From Ceratothoa steindachneri (taxonomy: Eukaryota; Arthropoda; Malacostraca; Isopoda; Cymothoidae): 64,000 nt of DNA. Of the stretch, positions 34,934 through 46,371 are shown piece by piece. Location of the stretch: positions 46,197,206 to 46,261,205 of the forward strand of contig OZ018338.1 in NCBI GenBank assembly GCA_963969495.1, written 5' to 3'. The stretch's first letter is position 1. The number at the start of each line of letters is the position of its first letter. Both the position numbers and the translations under genes were made by a program. The notes beneath the pieces are model-generated. The model searched no databases. It saw nothing but the letters and a program-made list of their open reading frames with translations, and was not told the DNA's origin.

Positions 34934-36528
34934 ATGTGGCCCTTCAAATTAAAAAAAATCTTTACAACTTCAGGTGTGGCTGCTGTTCTTGATCGTACAA
35001 ATATTACGGATAGAAAAGCAAGAATGGTTTCTGGATCAATAGCACAAGCTTTGAGTCAGGATAATGCAGCTATGACACTTTCCAGGAGTTCTATACATCG
35101 TTCCAGAAAGCAAGTAAGAGAGGCAACATACAATGAAGACAAAGCTTCGTTGTCTGTTGAAGGACCGATCCTTCTTCACTGGGATGGAAAACTACTACCT
35201 GATATTGATGTGGCAAAGGAAACAGTAGAACGAATTGCTATAATAGTTTCTGTAAATGGAATGCAAAAACTTCTTGGTGTGCCCAAAATAACACAAACAA
35301 CAGGAGAAGATCAGGCTATGGCATGCATTTCATCAATTAATGACTGGAATCTCCGTGACGTAGTTCAAAGCCTTGTATTTGACACAACTGCATCAAATAC
35401 AGGCCTACAAAAAGGAGCCTGTATCATAATTGAAAAAGTATTAGGAAGGGAGCTTGTTTGGATTGCGTGCCGTCATCATATTTTCGAAATTATGTTGCCA
35501 TATGCTTATCAAATTTTACTTGGGCCTACAAGTGGTCCAAAGAGGAGTCTCTTTGAACGTTTTAAAGAACAATGGCCTTCACTTAAAACGTATTCTGTTT
35601 TAAAGGCGGAAAGTAGTTTATTCGTCAATCCAGTAATGCATAATCTTCGAGGAGAAATGCTCCCATATTTTCAGGAAGCTTTGAAACCTCGTCAGTTGCG
35701 TGACGATTATGAAGAATTGCTGCGACTCAGTCTCATCTTTATTGGGGGCATTGATAAGACAGAAGTTATATTAAGAGCCCAGGGAGCGACACATCAGGCA
35801 CGCTGGATGGCTAAGGCTATATATGTCCTAAAAATATACTTTTTTACGCATCAACTGAAACGAACGGAACGTGAAAAGGCCAATATTACAGAGTGCTCTT
35901 CTTTTATTGCTTTGGTCTACTCGCGTTTTTAGAATGAAACCCATTTTGGAATTAATGCTCCTTTAAATGACATTCTGCTTCTTAAAACTTTGCAAAAGTA
36001 CCCAAATCAGACAATATCTAAAGAAGCAACCACAGCCCTTCACATTCACCTTTGGTATCTTAGAGAACATCTTGTTGGTCTTGCATTTTTCGATCATAGA
36101 ATTAATGCTGAGACGAAACAGATGATTATCTCCAATCTCCAACGTAATGAAAACATCAAAGTTGTTCGCCTTTGAATCTTACAAAAAACATCGAGGATTT
36201 GGACTTGCATGAACTGGTTACTCAAAAAATTAAGCTAATCTCCAGTCTTCTAATGAAAGATGGATACATGTTTGCAGAGGATACATTCCCGAAGAGTAAC
36301 CAAAGTTCTTGGGAAGAGAATACGTGCTTTCAAGAATTTCAACGTCGAGCGATTAACTTAATGGTTGTTAACGATCCAGCAGAAAGAGGTATTGCACTTA
36401 TTAAATCGTATAATGCGTCTCTAACAAAAGATGAAGAACAGAAACAGTTGCTTCTCAGACTTGTGGCAAAACATCACCAAAATTTTCCCTCATGCTCAAA
36501 AGGATCAATGTTTAATCAGCAATTTTAG
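34934..36528 (+). pseudogene. hAT-like transposase-related gene, broken
   Basis: The first 332 codons (34934-35932) read SGVAAVLDRTNITDRKARMV, SRSSIHRSRKQVRE, ILLHWDGKLLPDI, FDTTASNTGLQKGACI and CRHHIFEIMLPY. I recall uncharacterised arthropod and cnidarian proteins with this pattern (HWDGKLLPD...FDTTASNTG...ACRHH..E). The spacing of Asp residues and the C-R-H-H motif suggest an RNase H-fold, hAT-like transposase; that assignment is inference. The same frame continues after a TAG (35930-35932) through YPNQTISKEATTALHIHLWYLRE. A shift near 36172 leads to the last 118 codons (VVNDPAERGIALIKSYNASLTKDEEQ), which resemble the C-terminal part of such proteins. Only two lesions, so decay is fairly recent. 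Confidence 0.6.
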
Positions 36529-36831
36529 TTATAATTTGAGTCAAAAAGAAATCATTTGCCATTTAACTATTTTCTTTTCACTTTAATATAAATATTTTTA
36601 AAAACTTGTCTTTCTCCCCCAAGATCTGTTTTAAATAAACTAGTATTTGCAAAGACTGTTCATTTCTATCCGAAAAATTAATTTACCAGCAGACTAACAA
36701 GTTAAGATCCATATAGCGACCAGTAAATATTGTTCAATTTTGATGAAATTGAGTATGTGATCTACTGTTCAATGTAGTAATACAATCAGGCATGTAGAGA
36801 TAAAAAACTAAAAATATTTTGGGGGAAGACC

Positions 36832-36835
<4 letters not shown>
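36529..36835. other. Short AT-rich spacer
   Basis: This lies between the transposase-like gene and the next (AT)n run. No match to the 34215-34900 repeat was seen, so the 3' terminus of the DNA transposon is not defined. Confidence 0.5.

Positions 36836-36890
<55 letters not shown>
36836..36890. repeat. (AT)n microsatellite
   Basis: Uninterrupted dinucleotide run of 55 bp between the transposase-like gene and the Penelope-like fragment. Confidence 0.97.
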
Positions 36891-36893
<3 letters not shown>

Positions 36894-36930
36894 GGTTTAT
36901 TTTAACTCGTATTTTATTAATATTTCTTAG

Positions 36931-37707
36931 AAGAGATCAGTCATCAATGCTTTAGTTAACAAGGCAATTTCTCATTCATCCTCGTGTACGGCTGTTGATC
37001 ACGAACTTAAGAGGGTTTCCCGAGTTTTCGTTAACAACGGCTACCCACAAGAATCCATCGAGAGAAAATGAAATCGGCTGCTGGCTCTGGCGTCAGGTAT
37101 ACTCCAAAGAATATTAATTTCAACCTTTGTTACAAGGCTAATCAATATGAATAATGGCTACCGTGAAGACGAAAAGGCTCTCAAAGCCATTCTCCATCGT
37201 AACGTGACCCCAACCGAGCCTAATACTGATATTAATCTAATTATATACTACAAGAACAAGAAAACAAGTAGTTGTATCATGGATAACAACTGTCTCCCTC
37301 CAACGCGCGAACTCCAGGAGACTAACGTCATGTACGGATATTCGTGCAAAGTCGGTGACTTCGAACACCGTAATTCAAAGTACATCGCCGTAACCTCCAC
37401 AACCCTTTCAAGGCGACTGACAGTTCACCTTCAAGCTGGCGCGATTAAAAAACACGCCCACTCTCATGACACTACCCTAACCCGTGAAAAACTGAATCAG
37501 GACACCTCCATCATCCTGAGACTCCAAAATCGCAGAAGATTGCGGATGGTAGAAGCTGTCATCATTCAAATGAAGAAACCGGCAATTAACGTGCAACTTC
37601 AGCCGGAAACTATACTCCCAACATTTCGGCGTCTCCGATTAACCAGCGTTAAAAGAAGCACGTTTTCAAAACTACATTTTCCTTTACCTCCATTACTAGA
37701 GAACTAG
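36931..37707 (+). pseudogene. Penelope-like element, 3' part with GIY-YIG endonuclease
   Basis: A first piece (36931-37070) reads KRSVINALVNKAIS and ELKRVSRVFVNNGYP, the end of a Penelope-like RT, then hits a stop. The open frame 37147-37707 (186 codons) carries INLIIYYKNKKTSSCIMDNN, MYGYSCKVGDF, KYIAVTSTTLSRRLTVHLQAG and KKHAHSH...TREKL...RRRLRMVEAVII...INVQ. This follows the Penelope-type GIY-YIG order: the domain's YIG reads YIA, and the Arg of TLSRRL and the later Glu (RMVEAVII) are present. The domain nicks DNA for target-primed insertion. The RT core is missing, so this is a 5'-truncated copy. It begins about 40 bp after an (AT)n run. Confidence 0.8.
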
Positions 37708-38039
37708 ATCGGAGCGACAATTTTTGATTTATGAACATAAAAGAGAGAAAAAATGGGTGTGATAGTAAGAGATGTAAAAGATAGAAAAAGTGTTATTTTA
37801 TTAGGAGAATGGTGTGCCAGTACGACTGGCTATGGCTTTTCATGCGCTTCTGTGATGTTTCCGTGCATGTTGGTTTAAAGCATTCAAGCTTTTGTTTTCG
37901 AGTTTTTGATTTTTTCTTGTAAATAGAGCTAACTCGCTTTCTAGGGTTATTTGTACATAAGTTTTCTCTTTACGAATGTCTAAGTTGTTTATATTTGTTC
38001 TATTGTCGATTTGCATTATTGTTGTCCAATACGGATATT
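37708..38039. other. Unassigned sequence between Penelope-like and family B copies
   Basis: No clear boundary is visible. It probably includes the 3' UTR of the Penelope-like element and the 3' end of B2 (minus strand). Just beyond it, at 38022-38115, a GTCCACTACGGATCTTT-like motif is repeated two to three times about 38 bp apart. Confidence 0.4.
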
Positions 38040-38199
38040 TTTAATAGTTTTGGTATTTATGTCCACTACAGATCTTTTTTTTTGTTTTGATTATCTTTGT
38101 CCACTACGGATCTTTATTTTTTAAGGTTTATTTCAACATCCCATTTATTTGGATATTATGGTAATAGTTTTTCCGGTGAGTATTTATCTATAAATTGGT

Positions 38200-39515
38200 T
38201 CAATATCTTCTTGCAACCGCTGTTGGCTGCTGGCAAATCCTCGGGTGGTCAAATTCGGGAATTCCTATGGTTTGTATAATACTTTCTGGTAAATATTCTT
38301 GAATATTTTTCCATATTGCTGTCGCTCTTTTGTGTAGCCTTACATTCAGGGGCTCGATTCTCACGCGATCGTGTAGCCTGATTGATGGTATGCAGTCCAG
38401 TGAACTGACGCCCAGGATGAAGTGTAGTACTTGATCTTCTACTACTTTTTCCATTCGTGTTTGTGTCTCGCTTGCCAGATGTAATTGGACGGCGGGGTAT
38501 AGCAAGATCGGTCTGACTAGGACCAAATATAATTTCTTCTTGTTGCGGAAGGAGAGTCGTCTGAACCTGTAAAGTTGCCTTAGTCGTATTTTGGCTCGCG
38601 AGACCTTCTACTTGATATGGTCATTATAACCATTTACTGTGATTTTTACTCCCAGGACTCGGCCTTCTCGAGGGAAGGATAGTGTTCACCATTTGCCTGA
38701 ATGTCGGCCGTTTTGGTACGTCCGATAGGGAGAATCTTAAATTTATCCATGTTCCTGCGGATCTTATTTCGTTTCTCACAGATGTTGAGATTATTGATTT
38801 CACCAGCTGTCCTGTTTGCGACGTCTATAGGAGCTCGGTAGTCGCTTGTGATTATTTGGGATATATCGTTTGCTAGCTATACATAGATAGCGTAATCTTG
38901 TGTATAAAAAGTGAGGTTACTCGTGTAGATTGTATACATCGTTGGGCTTAGACATCCCCCTTGAGGCACCCCTGCGTTCATCGAAAAGGGGTTGTCCTTC
39001 GTGATCGTTTATCTTTATGGTTGCCTAATCTCAAAATTACATAATTTCTTCTTTGATCTAGGTATTTAGGCCTTATCGAATGCAGAAGCCACGTCTCTGA
39101 GTACGACGTCTACTCTATTATCTTCAGCCTCTGCATTTGCAATAAATTCTGGCATTAGGGAAAGAGCAGTTTCCGTGCCTAGGTATCTACGGAAACCATG
39201 TTTTTGCATATTGCATCCGTCCCTTGTTTCTAGGTGGTTCTTTAGCCTATCGTTCAGAAGTTTTTCTAGTAGTTACCCAATAAATTCAAGTAGAGATATG
39301 GGTCTATAACTATATACTTCCTTTTTTGGCTTCCCTGGTTTTAAGATGAAGATTATTCTGGCCCTTTGAGTAGATGTGGGACGTAGCGAACATTTAAACA
39401 GGCATTAAAGAGACTTAGTATGGTTTAATTGATGTTTGGTGGGGCATTCACTAAGTGCGCCTTGGTGATGTCTGATATATCGGGGGCACTCTGCTTAAAG
39501 TTCTTTTAGGCTGTC
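38200..39515 (-). pseudogene. Family B ORF2 reverse transcriptase region, copy B2
   Basis: The minus-strand translation, read through shifts, gives FKQSAPDISDITKAHLV (thumb-side linker), then a region corresponding to RPISLLEFIGK. The active-site area reads LANDISQIIT at about 38850-38880, where B5 has QYADDITQIV, so the first Asp is changed to Asn here. Next come AGEINNLNI, MDKFKILPIGR, RLRQLYRFRRL, and the longest clean piece (38526-38200, 108 codons) LVRPILLYPAVQLHLAS...VRIEPLNVRLHKRATAIW. This order is that of the RT palm, thumb and C-terminal part of a non-LTR element. No RNase H follows. Confidence 0.75.
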
Positions 39516-39527
39516 TCATACTCTTCA
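39516..39527. repeat. Target site duplication of copy A3 (5' side)
   Basis: TCATACTCTTCA ends at the base before the element's first CCCC and is repeated exactly at 46396-46407 after the poly-A. Confidence 0.95.
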
Positions 39528-40058
39528 CCCCGTAAGGGGCGCGGCGATTTGCCATCCTGGCCGCCGTGCTGACGGGATCCAGCGCCCCGTCCGGCCCCAG
39601 CTTAGCCTCTCTTCCTTCCTTCAGATAGCCTGTATTCCTATCCTACCTCGTCGCTTTTCATACAACCTCTCCCACAACTTTCTCTGGTCAGCCTCTAATT
39701 TCACAGGGTAGAAGCTGACCTTCTTCTCAGCCAATCGTCCCGGATCGGGGCTGAGGGGGGAGGCGACAATGTCCCCTAACCCCTGAGCTCCGGTCTGGGG
39801 TGGTTGGCTTTTAACAACCTGCTTCATCCCCACCCATACCTTCCTCACATCTTTTTTCCTCTCGTCTTCAAAATCTATCCGTTTTACGCCGTGTTCAAGG
39901 TGGAGCCGCCATGCCGAAGGACTGCCAGGCCACCAGGCGGGAGGGGTGGTCCCAAATGGCGGCGCCTGGCTCTGCCGGGCCTGTAAGCACCTCTTGCAGT
40001 GCGGGCTACTGCAAGAGGTGGTGAGCGATTGCGTCCCGTAAAACAAAGAGGGTCACCA
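39528..40058 (+). promoter_or_regulatory. 5' leader of copy A3
   Basis: The 531-bp GC-rich leader begins at the insertion junction and is closely similar to those of A1 and A2. The first 12 bases form a self-complementary CCCC...GGGG end. As in other non-LTR elements an internal promoter is expected here, but none is proven. Confidence 0.55.
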
Positions 40059-42500
40059 TGCCCAATGATGAAACAAAAAAACATCTCCCCTTAATTCCCC
40101 CTATAACAACAACGGAGCCGCCCTCGTGCAGCTCCACAGAAAAGATGGAGGTCCCCCCCCCCCTGTGCTTGCGCAGGGGACCCTCCATACCTCTTTAACC
40201 GGAGAGGAGGCTTACTCATCTCCTACTCCTACGGGTGTAGGGGACTGCCCCTCACCCCCTTCTCTGGAGGTGCTTTCGGGCACCTCCCTATCTCCAGCGG
40301 CAGTCCCTCCTATGCTTTCTAAGGGGACTGCCAAGAAAGCCAGCAGGCAGCCCATTGCCGACCGCCCCTCGTACAAGCGGCTCGGTAGGGCAAACCCCCT
40401 TAGGGGGGAGAGGGAAGCCAGGCCCCTTCGGTCGCTTCCCTCAAAAGACCTGCTGGCAAAAATATTAAACCTTGCCGGGGTCAAGGCCTGTGCCTCCCCA
40501 CTAAAGACTTATGACGCTGCCAAGGGGACCGGCGATGTCCTGGGAGGGGATGGCCAACTGGAGGCCCCTCCTGTGATAGACATGGTCCTTGAGGAAAACC
40601 AGCCTCAGACGGTAGGGCCTTCCATGGGGGGGAATCCGGGCTTGGCGCCAAGCACCGAACCCGAATCCGCCCCTATGCAAGGTTCTCATCAAACGGCTGT
40701 GGATTCTCAGGCAGGACAAGGAGGGGAGGGATCTCCTCCGGATGAATCCCCTGCGCCCACCGGGACCTTCTCCATTTCAGAGAAGGACCTGGCTGAGGCC
40801 GGTCCATCTGGCCTGGGGGCTTCTACCGGCGGGGGTGAGAAGCGGGTTCATTCCCCGCCCTCCTCTCCTAAAAAGAAGAAAAAGACAAGAAAGACGAAAA
40901 AGACTCGGGGCTCCTCTCCATCCGCGGGGGCTGCGGGGACGGATGGGTCTGCTGCCACTTTGGTAGGCGACCAAGCCAAGATCGGCAAATCCGGCCCCTC
41001 TACCCCCTCGTGTGCGGAGCTCCTGACCAAGAATAAGACGAAGAATGCATAGGGCGGAGCCTCGATGACATCGGGGCCCCTCATTCAGAGATACCTGGCG
41101 TTTTCGAGCCCGCTGGCTTCAAACGCTTCCTCGTTATTCGCTCCACTGATGGCACCATGTTGTCTAAGGGCAACATGATCCATCAGAGGAGAGGATTAGC
41201 TAGTGCAATTGGTAGAGAGCCGAAGGTGACCCGTTTCTCGGACGGCGGCCTTCTGGCGAATGCGGCGAATCCCGCCGAGGCGGCCAAGATAAGTGCTCTT
41301 CGGACACTTCATGGCACCCCGGTGAGTGTGACACCGCACTCTACCATGAACTTTGTGAAAGGAGTAGTTTATGCGAGGGAACTCGTTGACTACTCCATTG
41401 AGGACATCACCCTAGAGCTAGCCGACCATGGGGCGGTCAAGGTCGAACGTGTGATGAGAAAACAGGGAGGGGCTTCGAGACCCACCACTACACTCTTCGT
41501 CACGTTCGACTGTGACAAGCTCCCTGAGTCGGTGCGTGCCGGTTGGTACCGCTACCGCGTGAAGGCATTCGTGCCACTGCCGCGGCGGTGCTATTACTGT
41601 CACCGCTTCGGCCATACGAATCGCTCATGTAGACGTGCAAAGTCGGGGTCACCCGAAGTCTGTGTAAATTGCTCCAAGGTCGCACACGATAAGTCCAAAT
41701 CGTGTGTGGCCAAGTGTGTCAATTGCGGAGAGCCGCACCCTGCTTCTTCGAAGCAATGTGGTGCATATCTCCTGGAGAAAGAAATCCTGGCCGTTCAGGC
41801 CCAGGATCGACTCTCATTCCGCGAGGCTAAGGACTTGGTCCTGGCGCGCCCAGCTCTGCCTGGGACGTCATATGCCTCAGTAGTTCGAAAGGCACCCTCT
41901 GCTCCTGGCCCATCCAGGCCAACGAGCACGGTTGTTTCCGCGCCCATTCGGAGCCCTTCTGCGGGCTCTACTACACCCAGGCGCTTCCCTGGTAGAGCTG
42001 GCGGCAAAAAGGGTTCACACACAGCCCCGGCTAAAACCAGGGCTCCCCCCTCTTCCCCCAGCGTGACCGTTTCCCGTAAGGCGAAACGGCCACGCGCCTC
42101 CACCGAGTCGTTAGACTCACAGGAGGCAACACCCCTGAAGATGGTCGCTAGGCCATCTTCGGGGGTTCCTAAAGCTGTCCCCCGAAAGGAGGACAGCAAC
42201 AAAGGAGCTTCGGCTCCTTCGCCCACGCCACGAGGTGGAGCGAGTGGCTCGGAGACGGTGGTTCCTCGAAAAGAGGGCCCCCCGCCTCCGAAGCCGCAGC
42301 GCCCGCCTAAGGTTTCGAGGCGGAGGGAGGAAAAGACTCGCATTGCGAGGTCAACCTCCCTTAATAAGTCCTCGAAGGCGACAGCGCCTCCAGCGCTTTG
42401 TCCGGCCAACAGCGCCCGGGGTTCTGCCCCCGGGAAGCGTACGGCCATTCCCGTGAGGGTCTTCAATTCGAGGAGGGCCCCCGCGTCTCCTCCGAGCTAG
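40059..42500 (+). pseudogene. Family A ORF1, copy A3
   Basis: The start is ATG at 40059 (MPNDETKK), as in A1. An 11-base C tract at 40153-40163 throws the frame off. It recovers at 40126-41052, covering the Pro/Ser/Gly-rich region and the Lys-rich patch (about 40870-40910). A CAG-to-TAG change (41050-41052) and a one-base loss near 41090 interrupt it. The piece 41157-42500 has the conserved core (ANPAEAAKISALRTLHGTPV), three CCHC-like knuckles (CYYCHRFGHTNRSC, CVNCSKVAHDKSKSC, CVNCGEPHPASSKQC) and a long Ser/Pro/Lys-rich tail with a KAKRPRAS basic motif. Role: Gag-like RNA binding. Confidence 0.9.
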
Positions 42501-45500
42501 GCCTGGAGAGGAATATTCCTTCAATGGAATTGCCGTGGACTCCGGGCCAACTGGGAGGAGCTGCGGAGGCTCGCCTCGTCCCGTTCCCCGTTAGCTATTT
42601 TTTCGCAGGAGACCATGCTAGGCGCGTGCCCACTGCCTGCCCTCCCGGGGTATAAGGGTCTTGCAACCCCACCACCGCGGGACGGCCGGGCTGGGGGATG
42701 CGCGGTTTACACCCGGCATGATGTCTCCGTTCTTTTTTTCTCTTTAGATACCTCCTTACAGGCAGTGGCTGTGCAGCTGCACCTGGATAGGAGGTATACT
42801 ATCATTTCTGCGTACATTCCACCGTCAGCTGACTTCGACGCGGGGGTCTTCCGCCGCGTCGTGGCACGGTTGCCGAGGCCCTATCTCTTGCTTGGAGATC
42901 TGAACGGCAGGCATCCTCTCTGGGGAGATTACACCATAAATCCCAGGGGACAAGTCCTTGCTGATCTGATCGAAGAGCTTGAGATGGGTGTCCTAAACGT
43001 GGATGAGTTTACGCATCACTGTCCGAGAACCGCTTCATTTTCTTGCCTTGACCTATCTTTGTGCTCTTCGGATGCACAGCTTGATTTTGATTGGGGGGGT
43101 GGTCGATGACCTCCATGGTAGTGATCCCTTTCCCATTCAAATATCATTTTCAGGGCAACTGCCGCCTGAGAGACCACCTCGGTGGTGCTTGGCACGGGCG
43201 CGGTGGCCTGCATTTCAGGAAATGACTGAATTCTCTATCTCAGTTGAGGAGTTTAGGTCGGTAGATGAGGCCGTTGAGTTCTTCTCCGGCAACCTTATCG
43301 CCGTGGGCCTGACAAATATTCCTAGGACGTCTGGCTGTTTTGCACGCCGACCACTCCCATGGTGGTCGGCCGAGTGTGAGACGGCCCTCAAACAGAAGCG
43401 TTATGCCTACATGCGCTATAAGCGCCGCCCGAACGATTTCACTGTCGCTGAATTTCGTCGGGCTAGGGCTAGGTTCCGGTATATTTCGAAGCACGCCCGC
43501 CGCTCTTCTTGGCGGGCATACGTGTCTTCACTTAACGGGAAGACCCCTTTAGCTGAGGTGTGGAAGCGAGTCAAAAGGATTCGGGGCAAGTTCTCGCAGG
43601 ACCCCCCTCCCGTTCTCCAGGAGAATGGGACCGCAATCTCGGACCCCGCGTCCGTGGCGGAATCCTTAGCGACCACTTTCTCTGCATTCTCTAGCCGTGA
43701 TGCTGCTCCGCCAGCACGTTGTGATGTCGCGGAAGGCTGCCGGCTGGACTTTACCTCCAGAGGCGGAGAACCCTTCAACGACAAGTTTACTGTGAGTGAG
43801 TTGCGTTCCGCTCTCGCTTCGTGCGCGGACACCGCCCATGGTCCGGACGATGTCCCGTACGCCATGCTTCGACACCTGGGTGAGCGAGGCATGGCCTTTC
43901 TGTTAGATCTGTTCAACAGGATCTGGGTGGAAGGTCTTCTCCCAGACTCCTGGCGAATCGCTACTGTGCTCGCCTTTCGCAAACCGGGGAGAGATCACTC
44001 TACTCCGACCGGTTTCCGCCCAATCTCTCTAACCTCTTGCGTGTGCAAGTTGATGGAGAAATTGGTAAACGTTAGATTAGCTTTTTTCCTGGACAGCGGA
44101 GGCCATCTGTCTTCCGCACAGTGCGGCTTCCGCAAGTTCCACTCCACGTCGGATGCTCTGCTCCGACTGGAAAATGCCGTCTGCGAGGCTTTCCTTCGTA
44201 GACAGCACTACGCCACGGTGTTTTTCGATCTGGAGAAGGCCTATGATACCGCATGGCGATACGGTATCATGGAGACTCTCTACACGATGGGGGCGAGGGG
44301 ACGCCTCCCAATGTTTATATCTGAATTTTTGCGAGATCGTCGATTCCGCGTACGGGTGGGGGGAGCTCTCTCCGGCCCAAAGGAGCAGGAAGAGGGTGTC
44401 CCGCAGGAAAGTGTCCTCAGTGTCACACTCTTTGCCCTGAGCATCAACGGCATCACCTGGGTGCTGCCGGAAGATGTTCTCGCTACGCTCTACGTGGACG
44501 ACCTTTCGATCTCTTTTGGCGCGGCCCAGATGCCAACTCTGGAGCGTCGACTCCAACAGGCATTGAACCGCGTCTCTCGCTATGCCGAAGCGCACAGGTT
44601 TCGGTTTTCTTTGGCCAAGACTAAGGTGGTGCACTTCTGCCGCCATCCACGGCTTCACCCCGACCCAGATTTTTTTCTTAATGGGGTGCGCCTGGATGTG
44701 GTTGAGTCGCACCGTTTCCTTGGTCTTGTATTCGACCGACGCCTCACCTGGGAGGCTCATATTCGCAGCCTTAGGGTCTCTTGTACCCGCGCCATGGACA
44801 TTCTCCGTTCCGTGACGTTCAGCGCTTGGGGCGCTGATAGGGCTACCGCCTGACTTTTTTATCGATCCTTTGTTCGCTCGAAGCTCGACTACGGATGCGA
44901 GTTTTATGCATCCGCAGCCGAGCGTTTATTGCGGAAGGTGGATTCGATCCACCACACCGGCCTTCGCCTTGCGACCGGTGCCTTCCGCACTTTCCCCATT
45001 GAGAGCCTGTTGGTCGATGCTGGGGAGATGCCACTCGCTCTGCGCCGCGTGCAGTGCATCACTCGCCTGTACGCGCGAGCCCGGCGCCTCCCTCAGTCGC
45101 CAACAGCTCTCACTGCATCCGCAGCTGATCTCGATGGTGCCTATGCCGCCGAGAGACGCCAGTCATACCCTAAGCCCTTTGGGTTTAGGGCCAGGAAACT
45201 CCTTCGAGAGGTAGATATAGCTCTCGGGCCGGTGGCGCCCCTGGTTCTGCCCAGGACGCCACCCTGGAGGGTACCACATTTGGCTATTTGTCGCCACGCC
45301 TCTGCTCCCAAAGCTTGTACTGCGCCGGGAGTATCCCGTTCGACCTTTTTGGAGCACACATCGTGTCACGCTGGAACCGTGCCAGTGTATACGGATGGCT
45401 CCAAGTCCCAAGAGGGGGTCGGCTTCCACGCCGTATCCCCTCTGTTTGAAGTCAGCGGGGCTCTACCAGGCGCTGCGTCTGTCTTCACGGCCGAGCTGGT

Positions 45501-46221
45501 GGCAATACACCACTCGGTACGGGAGATTACGCGACGTGCCCGGTTCGGAGACCGGATTGTGATCTATAGCGACTCACAAAGCGCCCTGAGTGCTCTCGGG
45601 GCATTGGAATCTCCGCATCCCCTGGTTCGCGATATCCGTGACGCCACGGTTTTGGCGAGCCGGGCAGATGTCGAGATTATCTTCTGCTGGGTTCCTGGAC
45701 ATGTGGGAATTGCGGGGAATGAGCGCGCCGATGAGGGCGCCAAAGAGTCCGCGAGGACTCTGCGACCGGACCAGCGTTTCGCTCTTCCTCACACCGACTA
45801 CATGGCAGGAATACGGGCAGCTCTTCGGACTGCTTGGCAAAGAAGATGGGAGACGGTCGAAGGGAACTTAAAGTTGCGTGCCATTGCGCCGCGACTGTTC
45901 CCATGGACCTATCCCCCAATGCCGCGGCGGCTTCAGGTTGCTTTCTGTCTTCTTCGAATCGGACACACTCGTGTGACGCATCGCTACTTGATGGAGTGCT
46001 CGCCTGCGCCCTATTGCAACGACTGCGTCGTCCCCCAGACTGTTCGGCACATTCTTGTCGAATGTCCCAGTCTAGGTGATCTTCGCGCACGACACCTGTC
46101 CCGGTACCGGGATGGGCGGGGTCGCTACCGCCTGTCCCTTGTGCTCGGGACGAGTGCGTGTACTTTGACTGGTGGACTTATTGACTTTTTGGGGGAGGCC
46201 GGCCTTCTCCCTTTTATTTAA
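42398..46221 (+). pseudogene. Family A ORF2 (EN-RT-RNase H), copy A3
   Basis: ORF2 likely starts at the ATG at 42398 inside the end of ORF1. The endonuclease shows QETMLGA, SAYIPPSADFD and LLLGDLNGRHPLWGD, but SDPF where SDH is expected. Shifts lie near 42510 and at a G run (43094-43099). From 43003 the frame is open to 46221 except for TGA at 44851-44853 (TTA in A2). RT has FFDLEKAYDTAWRYGI and LYVDDLSIS, with motif B changed to GVPQESVLS (Gly to Glu). RNase H retains YTDGSKS, FTAELVAI, YSDSQSAL and NERADEGAK. The protein ends with CNDCVVPQTVRHILVECP, an I-clade type Cys/His tail. The enzyme would nick target DNA and reverse-transcribe the element RNA at the nick. Confidence 0.93.
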
Positions 46222-46317
46222 CCCGATTTAATTGTTGTTGTTGTTCTTGTAATTGTTTTTGTTATTGCTTTGTTATTGTTATTTCTTTTTATTGTTTTCT
46301 GTTTAATTTTTTAAAGT

Positions 46318-46371
46318 AGCCTAGAACTAGGCTGTTTTTTACGGCGACTTATGCCTAAGTCGGCAGTCGCC
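46318..46371 (+). other. Structured 3' UTR of copy A3
   Basis: AGCCTAG-AA-CTAGGCT (46318-46333) is a perfect hairpin. CGACTTA-TGCC-TAAGTCG (46345-46362) is a second one. An alternative outer pairing GGCGACT (46343-46349) with AGTCGCC (46365-46371) is also possible here but not in A1. The hairpins end about 10 bases before the poly-A, where a reverse transcriptase recognition structure would be expected. Confidence 0.7.
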
